A stretch of DNA of 38,215 bases. Source: Methanothrix sp. (GTDB taxonomy: Archaea; Halobacteriota; Methanosarcinia; Methanotrichales; Methanotrichaceae). The notes beneath the pieces were generated by a model, which was given only the letters and a program-made list of their open reading frames with translations, was not told where the DNA came from and did no database searches. The position numbers and the translations under genes were made by a program. Positions 1 to 9,076 of the stretch are shown piece after piece. The stretch covers positions 1 through 38,215 of the forward strand of contig JAUWQF010000006.1 in assembly GCA_030611205.1 (NCBI GenBank), written 5' to 3'. How positions within the stretch are numbered: position 1 is the stretch's first letter; each line of letters starts with the position of its first letter.

Positions 1-593
1 ATCACGTTATCCGTGCTTTTCGCAACGTACTGCTCGATATGAACCCGATTATTGACCACGTCGATGAGATTGAGCGAGGAGATCGCCCCGTATCCTCTGA
101 TGAATCGTGGACCAACCCAGTCCATCTGGTGCATCTCATCGATCTTTGTGGGATTCAGGATCGTATAACGCTTTTTTGATTTAACTCGCTTGTGTCGCTC
201 TTGCTTATTCACTTTCAGACCATGTTTCTTCACGATTCGTTTTATTGTTGATACAGACGGCATTTCTTTCTCTATATATCCGAGTTCGTGCATTTTATAC
301 CGAACTGCATCAGCATCCACGCCGAGATACTTCGATTCGTGCTCACTGCCTTCCATGAGCGCTTTTCTGACGCTTACGACCGCAGTTTCAACCGCGTTTT
401 CCGTCTGCCTCCCATGGATCTTGGGCGCCCTTGACAGTGATCTATACCAGCCCTCGTCACCTGTTTTGAACCGTTTCAACCATTTAAAGAACCATTTCTT
501 CGACCTATTCATATCTCTGCAAATATTTACAGGTTTATCGCCTTTAATGTACCGATTTACGGCATCAACCCGCTCCTGCTCATCAATATCCAT
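1..593 (-). mobile_element. Transposase with N-terminal HTH and integrase (DDE) core, IS481-like; truncated by the left window edge
   Basis: Reverse-strand translation from ATG at 593: MDIDEQERVDAVNRYIKGDKPVNICRDMNRSKKWFFKWLKRFKTGDEGWYRSLSRAPKIHGRQTENAVETAVVSVRKALMEG...YLGVDADAVRYKMHELGYIEKEMPSVSTIKRIVKKHGLKVNKQERHKRVKSKKRYTILNPTKIDEMHQMDWVGPRFIRGYGAISSLNLIDVVNNRVHIEQYVAKSTDNV, open to the edge. HTH followed by an H-Q-M-D-W integrase motif. Absent from the ORF track because it has no stop inside the window. Confidence 0.85.
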
Positions 594-638
594 AAAGCAT
601 CACAGAGGATGCTTTGAATATATCTCATATCAAAAAGA

Positions 639-693
639 GTGTACGATGTATTGAACCTTTCTTTGCCAAATGAAACGGTGTACGATGTATTGA
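639..693. repeat. Two direct copies of GTGTACGATGTATTGA (639-654 and 678-693) at the outer end of the IS; probable transposase-binding or terminal repeats
   Basis: Identical 16-mers 39 bp apart, directly upstream of the minus-strand transposase start. Confidence 0.6.
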
Positions 694-735
694 GCCCTTC
701 CAACCTATGGATAGTCTGCCTGCAGTGAATGGAAC

Positions 736-999
736 ATGGAAACATCCAACTTCTCCAATAGCGGATCCGACCCCAGGGCGGTCGCCATATCCAGAAGCCA
801 ACCAAGAGGCTGGAACGGGCGCGTATATGAGAAGCTGGCGCCCTCCGGGGCTCTCATACGGTTGACAAAGCTGAGCGAAGCCGAGTACACCCGCCGGTAC
901 AACGAAGAGGTACTCTCGAAACTCGACGCACTGGGCAAAGACGCGATCCTCCTCTTCGCAGGAGGGGGGCGAGGCCGCGCGTGTGCCGAAAACGTCTAA
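736..999 (+). CDS. DUF488-family-like protein, C-terminus apparently degraded or frameshifted
   Basis: METSNFSNSGSDPRAVAISRSQPRGWNGRVYEKLAPSGALI...SEAEYTRRYNEEVLSKLDALGKDAILLFAGGG resembles the DUF488 pattern (TSNFaksG.dPrAVaIsr..P.GWkGr.Y..LAPs..L...SeeEYtrrY.eeVLskLD...LLCfE..g..CHR); the expected C-terminal CHR part is missing. Confidence 0.5.
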   Translation: METSNFSNSGSDPRAVAISRSQPRGWNGRVYEKLAPSGALIRLTKLSEAEYTRRYNEEVLSKLDALGKDAILLFAGGGRGRACAENV

Positions 1000-1024
1000 A
1001 GAGATCAGGTCGTAACGAGGACCG

Positions 1025-2413
1025 ATGGACGTCTCCAACGCCGTATCTATCCTGACGAAGGCCTGCACCAAGGCCGCAGATGTCATATGCCGTCATCGAG
1101 AGGTGGTGGTGGTATCTCACATAGACGCCGACGGCCTGACCGCGGCAGGCATCATCTGCACGTCTCTCAAAAGAGTAGGGATCGATTACCAGCCCCTCTT
1201 CTTCCGGCAGCTTGACCCTCCTGCCCTGGACCAGATCGCAGATCAAGGCCCCGACCTGGTGATCTTCACCGATCTCGGGAGCGGGATGCAGACGGCTATC
1301 AAGGAGCGAGGGCTGAATGCCGTCATAGCGGACCACCACCGGCCCTCGGGTTCTGGCATTGATCTTCACATCAATCCTCACCTGGCGGGCCTGGACGGGG
1401 CGACCCACCTGAGCGGGAGCGGCTCGGCCTTCCTTCTGGCCAGGGCCCTGGGGCAGAATGACGACCTGGCAGGCCTGGCCATAGTGGGCGCGGTGGGCGA
1501 CCTTCAGGACATGGCAGGAGGCAGACTGGTGGGGGTCAACCGGACCATCCTGGAGATCGGGGCCGAGGCCGGTGTCCTCTCCTACCAGCGCGATCTGAAG
1601 CTTTTCGGTAAGCAGACCCGTCCCGTCTTCAAGATGATACTCTACTCCCAGGACCCCTACATACCAGGGCTCTCAGGAGACGAAGACGCCTGCATAATCT
1701 TTCTTAAAGAGCTGGGGATCAGGTCCGGAGGCGAGCGCTGGAGGCGGTGGATCGACCTCACCCCGGAGGAGAAGGGCCGGACCGTCACCGCTCTGGTGAG
1801 AAAAGGCCTCAGGGCGGGCATCTCCAGCAGTCGCCTGGAACGGCTGGTGGGCGAGGTATATACCCTTCTTCTGGAGGACGAAGGCACGGAGCTCAGAGAC
1901 GCCAGCGAGTACTCCACGCTACTGAACGCCACCGCCCGGTACGGTCACTCCGACGTGGGGCTGGGGGTCTGCATGGGCGACCGGTCGGCATCTCTGGAAG
2001 AGGCCAGGGTCCTGCTAAAGGAACATCGTCAGAACCTGGTCAACGGCCTCAAGCTGGTGAAAGAAGAGGGCATAACACCTCTGAATCATCTACAGTACTT
2101 CGACGCTGGCGACCGGATCCTGGATACCATCGTGGGGATCGTCGCCGGGATGAGCTTCCAGATGGCGGACCGGAGCAAACCCATACTGGCCTTCGCCAGG
2201 GATGGGGACGGAAACCTGAAGGTATCGGCCAGGGGCACCCAGGACCTGGTGCGGTCAGGTCTCAACCTGGCAGAGGCCCTATCGGAAGCGGCCGCGCAGG
2301 TCAACGGCGTGGGGGGCGGCCACAACGTCGCCGCCGGTGCTACCATACCTGTGGAGGCAAAAGAAGAGTTTCTGGACCTTATGGACTCTGCGGTGGGCCG
2401 CCAGCTCGGCTGA
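1025..2413 (+). CDS. DHH/DHHA1 phosphoesterase, archaeal RecJ-like single-stranded-DNA exonuclease
   Basis: 462 aa; VVVVSHIDADGLTAAGI, VIFTDLGSG, AVIADHHRPSG; DHHA1-like C-terminus with VNGVGGGHNVAAGATIP. Confidence 0.9.
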   Translation: MDVSNAVSILTKACTKAADVICRHREVVVVSHIDADGLTAAGIICTSLKRVGIDYQPLFFRQLDPPALDQIADQGPDLVIFTDLGSGMQTAIKERGLNAVIADHHRPSGSGIDLHINPHLAGLDGATHLSGSGSAFLLARALGQNDDLAGLAIVGAVGDLQDMAGGRLVGVNRTILEIGAEAGVLSYQRDLKLFGKQTRPVFKMILYSQDPYIPGLSGDEDACIIFLKELGIRSGGERWRRWIDLTPEEKGRTVTALVRKGLRAGISSSRLERLVGEVYTLLLEDEGTELRDASEYSTLLNATARYGHSDVGLGVCMGDRSASLEEARVLLKEHRQNLVNGLKLVKEEGITPLNHLQYFDAGDRILDTIVGIVAGMSFQMADRSKPILAFARDGDGNLKVSARGTQDLVRSGLNLAEALSEAAAQVNGVGGGHNVAAGATIPVEAKEEFLDLMDSAVGRQLG

Positions 2414-2421
2414 GGTCAAGG

Positions 2422-2880
2422 TCAGATGCCGCAGTGGCCCGACCCGAAGTATCCTGTCTCGTTCATATCGTTCTTGATGACCTTGATCTTCTCGTCCAGG
2501 GTGAAGTTCCCTATGAAGTAGTGGTTGACCAGAACCATCTCGTCTTTCAGGTCCATAGTCTCCAGGTCCAGGACGCGATACCCCATCCGTCCTATGCCGC
2601 TGAAGTTGGCTCCGATGGCGATGTCCACCCAGTCTGGGTTGCTCCTCAGATAGGTACTGGAGCTGAGACGGGTGCATTCGTCGAAGTTCTTGTAGGCGGA
2701 CATGCCCACATCGTAGTTCTTGAGACAGGTGGTCTCTCCGAACTTCTGGTCGTAGGAGAACAAAGATGCGTTCGGATCGCTCTTGCTGCCTATGTGGATG
2801 ACCGGCTGGGCAACGGCCGCACCCAGGACCGCTAGACAGAAGACCGCAACTAGGCACTTTCCCGTCATCATCGATCCCAT
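2422..2880 (-). CDS. Small secreted hypothetical protein
   Basis: 152 aa with signal peptide MTGKCLVAVFCLAVLGAAVAQP; convergent with the RecJ-like gene. Confidence 0.7.
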   Translation of the reverse strand: MGSMMTGKCLVAVFCLAVLGAAVAQPVIHIGSKSDPNASLFSYDQKFGETTCLKNYDVGMSAYKNFDECTRLSSSTYLRSNPDWVDIAIGANFSGIGRMGYRVLDLETMDLKDEMVLVNHYFIGNFTLDEKIKVIKNDMNETGYFGSGHCGI

Positions 2881-2893
2881 CTATCATTGTCGG

Positions 2894-3805
2894 CTATAAA
2901 TCTTTCCACAGATCCCACCGGATGCCCTCGCTCAGCTTGCCACTGTACACCGAGACCGCCGGCCCGTCCAGATAGGTCCTCTCTCCCTGGAAAGAGACGA
3001 TCAGCGGACCGCCCAGGGTATCGACGAATACCTCGTCTTCTACCAACCCTCGCCTCCGGGCCACGGCCGCGCTGGCTACGGCACCGGTCCCGCAGGACAG
3101 GGTCTCGGCCTCCACCCCTCTCTCGAAGGTCCTGATCTCCAGGGATCCCGCGACCTTCACGAAGTTGACGTTGGCCCCTTGGGGAAATATCGAGCTGTGC
3201 CTGATGAGAGGCGCGATATCGGAGATGGGCAGGTCCAGGTCCTCCACGAAGATTACCGCATGAGGGACTCCGGTGTTCACCGCCGAGACCTCGTACCCCT
3301 CCATATTTTCCACCAGGAACTCGCCTTTGCCCAGGGCAGGGATCCCCTCCCGGTCGAAGGAGGGCACGCCCATGTCCACCCTGGCCCAGAAGTTGCCCTC
3401 GATATCTATCACCTTGACGGGTACGATCCCCGCCAGGGTCTCCACCTCGAAGCACCGGTCCACATATCCGTCGTCCCAGGCGTACTTGGCCAGGCAGCGG
3501 ATGCCGTTTCCACACATCTCGGCCTCGGAGCCGTCGGGCTGGAATAGCCGCATCTTCACGTCGGCGTGGATCGAGTCCGAGAAGAAGATGATACCGTCTC
3601 CGCCGATGCCGAAGTTGCGGTTGCAGTAGTGCATCGCAAAGGAGCTTTTCAGGGTCTCGGGCACCAGCTCCCGGGCATGTTCGTCCACCAGGACGAAGTC
3701 GTTCCCGTTCCCATGAAGTTTGGAAAAGGCCAGCTCTTTGGGACCGGAGAAGTCTTCGTCCAGCCTGATCTCGGTAATCTCTGCCAGCTTCATTTTATAT
3801 ACCAT
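2894..3805 (-). CDS. dapF: Diaminopimelate epimerase
   Basis: FSKLHGNGNDFVLVDE, GGDGIIFF, EMCGNGIRCLAKY, ETLSCGTGAVASAA; both catalytic Cys motifs present. Start may be the ATG at 3793. Confidence 0.95.
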   Translation of the reverse strand: MVYKMKLAEITEIRLDEDFSGPKELAFSKLHGNGNDFVLVDEHARELVPETLKSSFAMHYCNRNFGIGGDGIIFFSDSIHADVKMRLFQPDGSEAEMCGNGIRCLAKYAWDDGYVDRCFEVETLAGIVPVKVIDIEGNFWARVDMGVPSFDREGIPALGKGEFLVENMEGYEVSAVNTGVPHAVIFVEDLDLPISDIAPLIRHSSIFPQGANVNFVKVAGSLEIRTFERGVEAETLSCGTGAVASAAVARRRGLVEDEVFVDTLGGPLIVSFQGERTYLDGPAVSVYSGKLSEGIRWDLWKDL

Positions 3806-3882
3806 GATCTGTTCTAACTCAAGGCCATTATGGTGGTGATGTTATTAAACCCATTCTACAGGTCGCCCTGGATCTGCTTGAG

Positions 3883-5124
3883 ATGGATAGAGCCGTCCAG
3901 ATAGCCAAAGAGGCGGTTGAAGGCGGAGCCGACTGGATAGAGGCCGGGACGCCCCTCATAAAGAGCGAGGGGATGAACGCTGTGCGCGAGCTGAAGAAGG
4001 CTCTGCCCGAAAAGAAGATCGTGGCCGATATGAAGACCGTGGATACAGGATCCATGGAGGTGGAGATGGCGGCCAAGGCCGGTGCCGGGGTGGTAGTGAT
4101 CCTTGCCGCTTCCGATGACTCCACCATCGAGGACGCCCTGAGAGCGGCGAGGCAGTTCGGCGTGGAGATCATGGGGGATCTTCTGGGCACCCCCGACCCG
4201 GTGGCACGATCCAAGGAACTCGAAGCCCTCGGTGTGGACTATATCTGCGTTCATGTGGGCATAGACCAACAGATGATGGGACGAGACACCATCGACTTTC
4301 TGAAGGAGATCGTGGACGAGGTGAAGGTGCCTGTGGCTGTGGCGGGGGGAATTGACGCCGCCTCGGCCTCGGAGGCTGTGGCATCAGGTGCGTCCGTGGT
4401 GATCGTGGGTGGTAACATCGTCAGGAGCGCCGAGGTCACAGACTCCGCCCTGGCGATCAGAAGATCGATGGACGACGCTCGGCCAGGCGCTAGAAAGAGG
4501 ATGGGCATGGACGAAGAGCTTGTTTTCATCCTCCGAGAGGTTTCTACCCCCAACATATCCGACGCCATGCACCGGAAGGGCGCCATGCGCGATATAACGC
4601 CCATAAACGTAGGCGTCAAGATGGTGGGAACGGCGGTCACCGTCCAGACCTTCGAGGGCGACTGGGCCAAGTCGGTGGAGGCGATCGACGTAGCCGGACC
4701 GGGTAACGTCATAGTGATCTACAACGGGTCCAGGTACATATCGCCTTGGGGCGGTCTGGCCACCCTCAGCTGCAAGAATAAGGGGATCGAAGGGGTGGTG
4801 ATAGACGGCGCGGTCAGAGACGTGGACGAGATCAGAGATCTGGAGTATCCCGTATTTGCCAGCGCCGTCACCCCCAACGCAGGAGAACCAAAAGGCATGG
4901 GGGAGATTAACGCGGAGATCACCTGCGGCGGACAGGCCGTCCGGCCCGGAGACTATATCGTAGGGGACGACTGCGGCGTGGTGGTAATACCGCGCGAACG
5001 GGGCTACGAGATAGCGAGACGGGCCAAAGAGGTGGAGAAGACGGAGAGCCGGCTCTACGAAGAGATCAAACGGGGGAAGACCTTATCCCAGGTGGCCAAC
5101 CTGGAGAAGTGGGAGAAGAAATAG
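3883..5124 (+). CDS. Bifunctional 3-hexulose-6-phosphate synthase / RraA-like domain protein
   Basis: Hps domain ([40 protein letters not shown]...) fused to an RraA/DlpA-type domain ([11 protein letters not shown]...[14 protein letters not shown]...VFASAVTPN). The conserved N-terminus [13 protein letters not shown] lies upstream of the first ATG (see finding). Confidence 0.9.
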   Translation: MDRAVQIAKEAVEGGADWIEAGTPLIKSEGMNAVRELKKALPEKKIVADMKTVDTGSMEVEMAAKAGAGVVVILAASDDSTIEDALRAARQFGVEIMGDLLGTPDPVARSKELEALGVDYICVHVGIDQQMMGRDTIDFLKEIVDEVKVPVAVAGGIDAASASEAVASGASVVIVGGNIVRSAEVTDSALAIRRSMDDARPGARKRMGMDEELVFILREVSTPNISDAMHRKGAMRDITPINVGVKMVGTAVTVQTFEGDWAKSVEAIDVAGPGNVIVIYNGSRYISPWGGLATLSCKNKGIEGVVIDGAVRDVDEIRDLEYPVFASAVTPNAGEPKGMGEINAEITCGGQAVRPGDYIVGDDCGVVVIPRERGYEIARRAKEVEKTESRLYEEIKRGKTLSQVANLEKWEKK

Positions 5125-5213
5125 TTATACCTCCTCTCAAAACATAAGTGAAACGTGCTAAATGATGCTGGATAAATACGTTTGAACCCACCGGCGCGTG
5201 CGAGGATGCTTGT

Positions 5214-6098
5214 ATGGACCCAGAGATATTAATTTCAAAATATGAACCAAAACAGATGGTGGCCATTCCGCTTACCGTTCTGATGCTGGCGCTTCTCGTA
5301 TTGGGAGCGACCTATCTGAGCACAGGCTCGCCTGTGAACCTGGGGGTCGAGTTCACGGGTGGCACCAGCATTACCATCCCTGCGGTCGAGACGGAAGAAG
5401 AGATAGCGGAGAAACTGGCCGACTACCCAGTGGTAGAGATAAGGGACGTAGGTAACAGCTACCGGATCCTGCTGGGATCGATGAGCGAAGAGGATTACAG
5501 GGATCTCGCCTCAGAGATAAACACAGAGTACGAGGATGCCGAGATAAGGTATACGGGGCCGGTGTACAGTGAAGGTCTCCAGAAGCAGGCGCTGAAATAC
5601 ATACCGGCGTCCTTCATCCTAATGGCTCTGGTGGTGCTGATCATATTCAGGACGCCTTTCGTATCGTTTATTATAGCCCTGTCGGCATTATCTGATATTA
5701 TCATCGCCACGGCCTGTATGAACCTGACCGGGGTCAAGCTCTCCTTGGGAACGGTAGCGGCTCTCCTCATGTTGATAGGTTACTCGGTGGACAGCAATAT
5801 CCTTCTGAACAACCGGGTCCTGAAGAGGAAAGGGGTAATCGAAGAGAAGATAGTGGGTGCCATGAGAACAGGCATAGCCATGACCTCCACTACGCTCTCG
5901 GCGATACTGGTGCTATTCATAGTATCTGCCTTCTCGTACCTGGTCTCGGATTCATTCACCAGGATCAACATACTCTTCGATATCTCTGTGGTGCTGATAT
6001 TCGGTCTTCTCGCAGACGTGATGAACACATGGGTGATGAACGCGAACATGCTCCGGTGGTACATGGCTCGCAAGCCTAGCAGGAGGGCAAAACGATGA
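5214..6098 (+). CDS. secF: Protein-export membrane protein SecF
   Basis: 294 aa; VEFTGGTSITIP, multiple TM segments, GYSVDSNILLNNRVLK, TRTLN-region equivalents; precedes secD. Confidence 0.92.
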   Translation: MDPEILISKYEPKQMVAIPLTVLMLALLVLGATYLSTGSPVNLGVEFTGGTSITIPAVETEEEIAEKLADYPVVEIRDVGNSYRILLGSMSEEDYRDLASEINTEYEDAEIRYTGPVYSEGLQKQALKYIPASFILMALVVLIIFRTPFVSFIIALSALSDIIIATACMNLTGVKLSLGTVAALLMLIGYSVDSNILLNNRVLKRKGVIEEKIVGAMRTGIAMTSTTLSAILVLFIVSAFSYLVSDSFTRINILFDISVVLIFGLLADVMNTWVMNANMLRWYMARKPSRRAKR

Positions 6099-6212
6099 GC
6101 GACCTTACCGGAGATCCCAGGGTACTGAACGCGAACACGCTCCGGTGGTACATGGCTCGCAACCCGAGGACGGTGAAACGATGAGCGACCTTACCAAAGA
6201 TCGCAGGGTGCT
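6036..6212 (+). repeat. Imperfect tandem duplication, about 89 bp, across the secF/secD junction
   Basis: Copy 1 (6036-6124) ATGAACGCGAACATGCTCCGGTGGTACATGGCTCGCAA...AAACGATGAGCGACCTTACCGGAGATCCCAGGGTA; copy 2 (6125 to about 6212) CTGAACGCGAACACGCTCCGGTGGTACATGGCTCGCAA...AAACGATGAGCGACCTTACCAAAGATCGCAGGGTG. Confidence 0.9.
6095..6184 (+). CDS. 29-aa micro-ORF, chimera of the SecD N-terminus and SecF C-terminus, overlapping both genes by ATGA
   Basis: ATG at 6095 to TGA at 6184: MSDLTGDPRVLNANTLRWYMARNPRTVKR. Starts in the ATGA at the secF stop and ends in the ATGA of the secD start. Expression unknown. Confidence 0.4.
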   Translation: MSDLTGDPRVLNANTLRWYMARNPRTVKR

Positions 6213-7818
6213 GATCTTCATCGTGGCGGTGGCTGCGGCATTGGTCCTCCTGGCACCGGTGCCTTCCGATGACGGTCTTCAGACCAGGCTCAAGTACGGC
6301 CTCGATCTGGAAGGTGGTTCCTGGCTCCAGCTCAGGCTCCAGGGAGTCATCGTCGAGCTCAGGGCAGATCCAATCAAGATCCTGGAGAAGCAGTTTGGAG
6401 AGGCCTTAGACAGGCCCGTGGTCGTGGAGAAACGCACGGATCGCTATCAGATAACCGTCGACGGGAGGGTGCCGAAGACGGTGCCCGAGGACCTGGGTTA
6501 TCCTGGTGCCAAGCTGACGCCCCGGGGCCACTCGACCAAGATCGACATAGAGACTTCGCCCGTGGGCGTGATCGTGAACTACCTCGAGTCTTCCCTGAAC
6601 GCCGACGTGAGACCGATAAGAGAAGACCCCGACTCCCCTCTGAAATACGAGATCAGGGCCGACGTGACCAGAGAATCGTTGAACGAGATCCTGGCAGAGG
6701 TGGACGGCGAGGTGGCTCCCGGCGATGAGGGCCTCGTCGAAGGAGTGACCGAGGAGACGGTGGACGAGACGAAGCAGGTTCTGGACAGGAAGCTGAACCG
6801 TCTGGGTCTCCAGGACATTAAGGTCAGGGTAGTGGACAACAAGTACATCCTCATCGATCTGGCCGGTGTGGACGTATCCACCGCTCAGGATATCGTGGGC
6901 AAGCCAGGGGTCTTCGAGATAAGGATCCAGACGAAGGGCAACGAGTCGATGCATGTACTCTACGGCGACGATGTGATCGATGTCTCGCCTCCCCTGGGCG
7001 AACTGAGCGGGGGATGGGGCGTGCCCTTCGGCCTGACCGATGAGGGTGCCAAGGCCCTGAGGAAGGCCGCCTTAGATGTGGGCGCCACCACCAACCCGCG
7101 GGATCATGAGCTCTCCATGCATCTGGATGATGATGAGATATTCAGCGGGCCTCTTGCGCCGGAGCTTGCCGCCAGCATAGAACTAGTGCCCATCAAGAGG
7201 ATGACAGCCACGGTGGGAAGCGGCGAAGACGCGACCCAGAGGGCTCGTGAACTCTACATCCACCTCCGCGAAGGCGCTCTGCCCGTCAACGTGGAGATTA
7301 TCGGGTCAGGCCAGGTCACGGCCGCGCTGGGAAAGCAGTTCAAGAAACAGGTAACCATCGCGGGGATACTGGCCCTCCTGGCGGTGGGCCTGATGGTATT
7401 CTTTAGGTACCGGGAACCCAAGATCGTGCTGACCATGGTGGGTACCTCTTTCAGCGAGGTGATCATGATGCTGGGTTTCGCGGCTCTCATCGGCTGGCAG
7501 CTCGATCTGCCCAGCATCGCGGGAGTGATCGCGGTTATCGGCACAGGCGTGGACCATCTGATAATCATCACCGATGAGCTCCTCTACGAGGGCAAGCTGC
7601 CCAGCGGGAAGATATATCTCGCCCGGCTGGCCAGCGCCTTCAGCATAATCATGGCCGCGGCCCTGACCACCATATTTGCCATGTTCCCCCTGCTCATCAT
7701 GGGGTTCGGTGCGCTCAAGGGCTTCGCCCTGATAACCATAGTCGGTGTTCTCATAGGGGTGCTCATAGCTAGACCTGCCTACGGCAGGATAATCGGCTAC
7801 ATCATGAGAGGTGAGTGA
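6181..7818 (+). CDS. secD: Protein-export membrane protein SecD
   Basis: ATG at 6181 MSDLTKDRRVLIFIVAVAAALVLLAP...LKYGLDLEGGSWLQL...GTGVDHLIIITDELL; the track start at 6145 lies inside the duplicated segment. Confidence 0.92.
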   Translation: MSDLTKDRRVLIFIVAVAAALVLLAPVPSDDGLQTRLKYGLDLEGGSWLQLRLQGVIVELRADPIKILEKQFGEALDRPVVVEKRTDRYQITVDGRVPKTVPEDLGYPGAKLTPRGHSTKIDIETSPVGVIVNYLESSLNADVRPIREDPDSPLKYEIRADVTRESLNEILAEVDGEVAPGDEGLVEGVTEETVDETKQVLDRKLNRLGLQDIKVRVVDNKYILIDLAGVDVSTAQDIVGKPGVFEIRIQTKGNESMHVLYGDDVIDVSPPLGELSGGWGVPFGLTDEGAKALRKAALDVGATTNPRDHELSMHLDDDEIFSGPLAPELAASIELVPIKRMTATVGSGEDATQRARELYIHLREGALPVNVEIIGSGQVTAALGKQFKKQVTIAGILALLAVGLMVFFRYREPKIVLTMVGTSFSEVIMMLGFAALIGWQLDLPSIAGVIAVIGTGVDHLIIITDELLYEGKLPSGKIYLARLASAFSIIMAAALTTIFAMFPLLIMGFGALKGFALITIVGVLIGVLIARPAYGRIIGYIMRGE

Positions 7819-7872
7819 AGAAAAAGCCGGGGGTCTCTCCAAGGCCCCCCACTGCTCAGAGGAGGAATAGGA

Positions 7873-8397
7873 TTGAGAACGGGGTTGTTGCTAGCGTCGT
7901 TGCTTCTGCTGACCGCAGCGGTATCGGCTCATCCGGAGACGGTCCAGCTGGGTCGGTATAACGTCTCGTTCGACCTGGGTGCCGGGACGAGCTATACCGC
8001 AGAGGTCGAAGAGCTCGAAGATGGCGGATGCATATCCTATCTATGCTGGCTGAAAGGCGAAGAGGCGATGCTGATCGCCCTGACCGACCATCTCCTGCCC
8101 ATGGTGGTGAGTTATGGTATCATCAAAAAGAGCGTCCAGACCTTTCTCATCGAGGCCAATTGTCGGGAGATCCGGACCCACGAGGTGATCATCGACGGGA
8201 AGCCGGGGGTGCTGGGCCTGGGCGAGCGACCTTCCGGCCCGGTTCTCTTCTGTGTGATCTACTGGCCGGATCTGCACGAGGCCGACGATGGGACCGATCG
8301 TGGCCGGGTAGACTGCACCATCGCCTCGGAAGGGTCTCTGGCGGTGACGGAGAACCTCCTGAACACCATCCATGTGGAGGTACCCCAGGAAGGCTGA
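7873..8397 (+). CDS. Secreted hypothetical protein
   Basis: TTG start with GGAGG upstream at 7861; signal peptide LLLASLLLLTAAVSAHPE; 174 aa. Confidence 0.7.
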   Translation: MRTGLLLASLLLLTAAVSAHPETVQLGRYNVSFDLGAGTSYTAEVEELEDGGCISYLCWLKGEEAMLIALTDHLLPMVVSYGIIKKSVQTFLIEANCREIRTHEVIIDGKPGVLGLGERPSGPVLFCVIYWPDLHEADDGTDRGRVDCTIASEGSLAVTENLLNTIHVEVPQEG

Positions 8398-8401
8398 GCC
8401 G

Positions 8402-8420
8402 TTGGGCGGATCTTGCCCAA
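8402..8420. terminator. Hairpin TTGGGC-N7-GCCCAA between convergent genes, putative terminator
   Basis: Perfect 6-bp stem just after the stop at 8397. Confidence 0.35.
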
Positions 8421-8510
8421 ATATCCACCAGGTATCGATTTGGCTAATCCGCTATGAATTTTCCCAAGTCCAATATCCCACAACATAGCACGAACTGCCA
8501 TAGAAATATG

Positions 8511-9062
8511 TTACCACCGCCCGCCCATCTTCACCAGATACCCCACCATGGCGCTGTGTTCTACTATACAGGCCGCCACGTAGGCCTCTTCCAGGTTCGT
8601 TCCCTGGGTGAAGACCCCGTGGCCCCTGGCGATGCAGGCCCTGTGCTCCCGTAGGGCCTTAGAAGCGTTCCTGGCCAGCTCATCGGTCCCGATCCCCCCT
8701 TCCACTATGGGCACCCGGTGCAGAAAGTAGGAGCCTTCGCTGTCGACGGGCTCGAAGGATACATTTTCCAGGAGCGAGACGACCACCGCATAAGGAGAAT
8801 GTGTGTGGATTATGGCCAGGGCAGAGGTCTCTCCATAGATGGCCCGGTGGACCACGGTCTCGCTGCTCGCCAGGATGTCCAGCGAAGAGGGCCGGCGAAG
8901 ACCCACCTCCACCACCTGCAGCTTATCGATATCGTCCAGCATGGACCCCGACCTGGTGATCACCATCCTATCTGCAGCCCGCATGCTGATGTTGCCGAAA
9001 TGGGAATGGGTGAGACCTGCGCTCACCAGCTTCTTGCCGAACCTGGATATCTCCCGCCACAT
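8511..9062 (-). CDS. Class II aldolase/adducin family protein
   Basis: MWREISRFGKKLVSAGLTHSHFGNISMR...MVITRSGSML...ALAIIHTHSPYAVVVSLL...ARGHGVFTQGTNLEEAYVAACIVEHSA; metal-binding HTH and RGHG motifs. ATG at 9062, 14 nt after the inferred subtilase stop. Confidence 0.85.
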   Translation of the reverse strand: MWREISRFGKKLVSAGLTHSHFGNISMRAADRMVITRSGSMLDDIDKLQVVEVGLRRPSSLDILASSETVVHRAIYGETSALAIIHTHSPYAVVVSLLENVSFEPVDSEGSYFLHRVPIVEGGIGTDELARNASKALREHRACIARGHGVFTQGTNLEEAYVAACIVEHSAMVGYLVKMGGRW

Positions 9063-9076
9063 CTTCGCACCACACC

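Noticed and set aside
1747-2835. 362-aa plus ORF overlapping the RecJ-like gene, and similar long ORFs such as 854-1408, 10952-region plus ORFs and 37298-38146 minus
   Set aside because: Gly/Arg/Pro-rich shadow frames of GC-rich coding DNA; the overlapping frame has clear family motifs.
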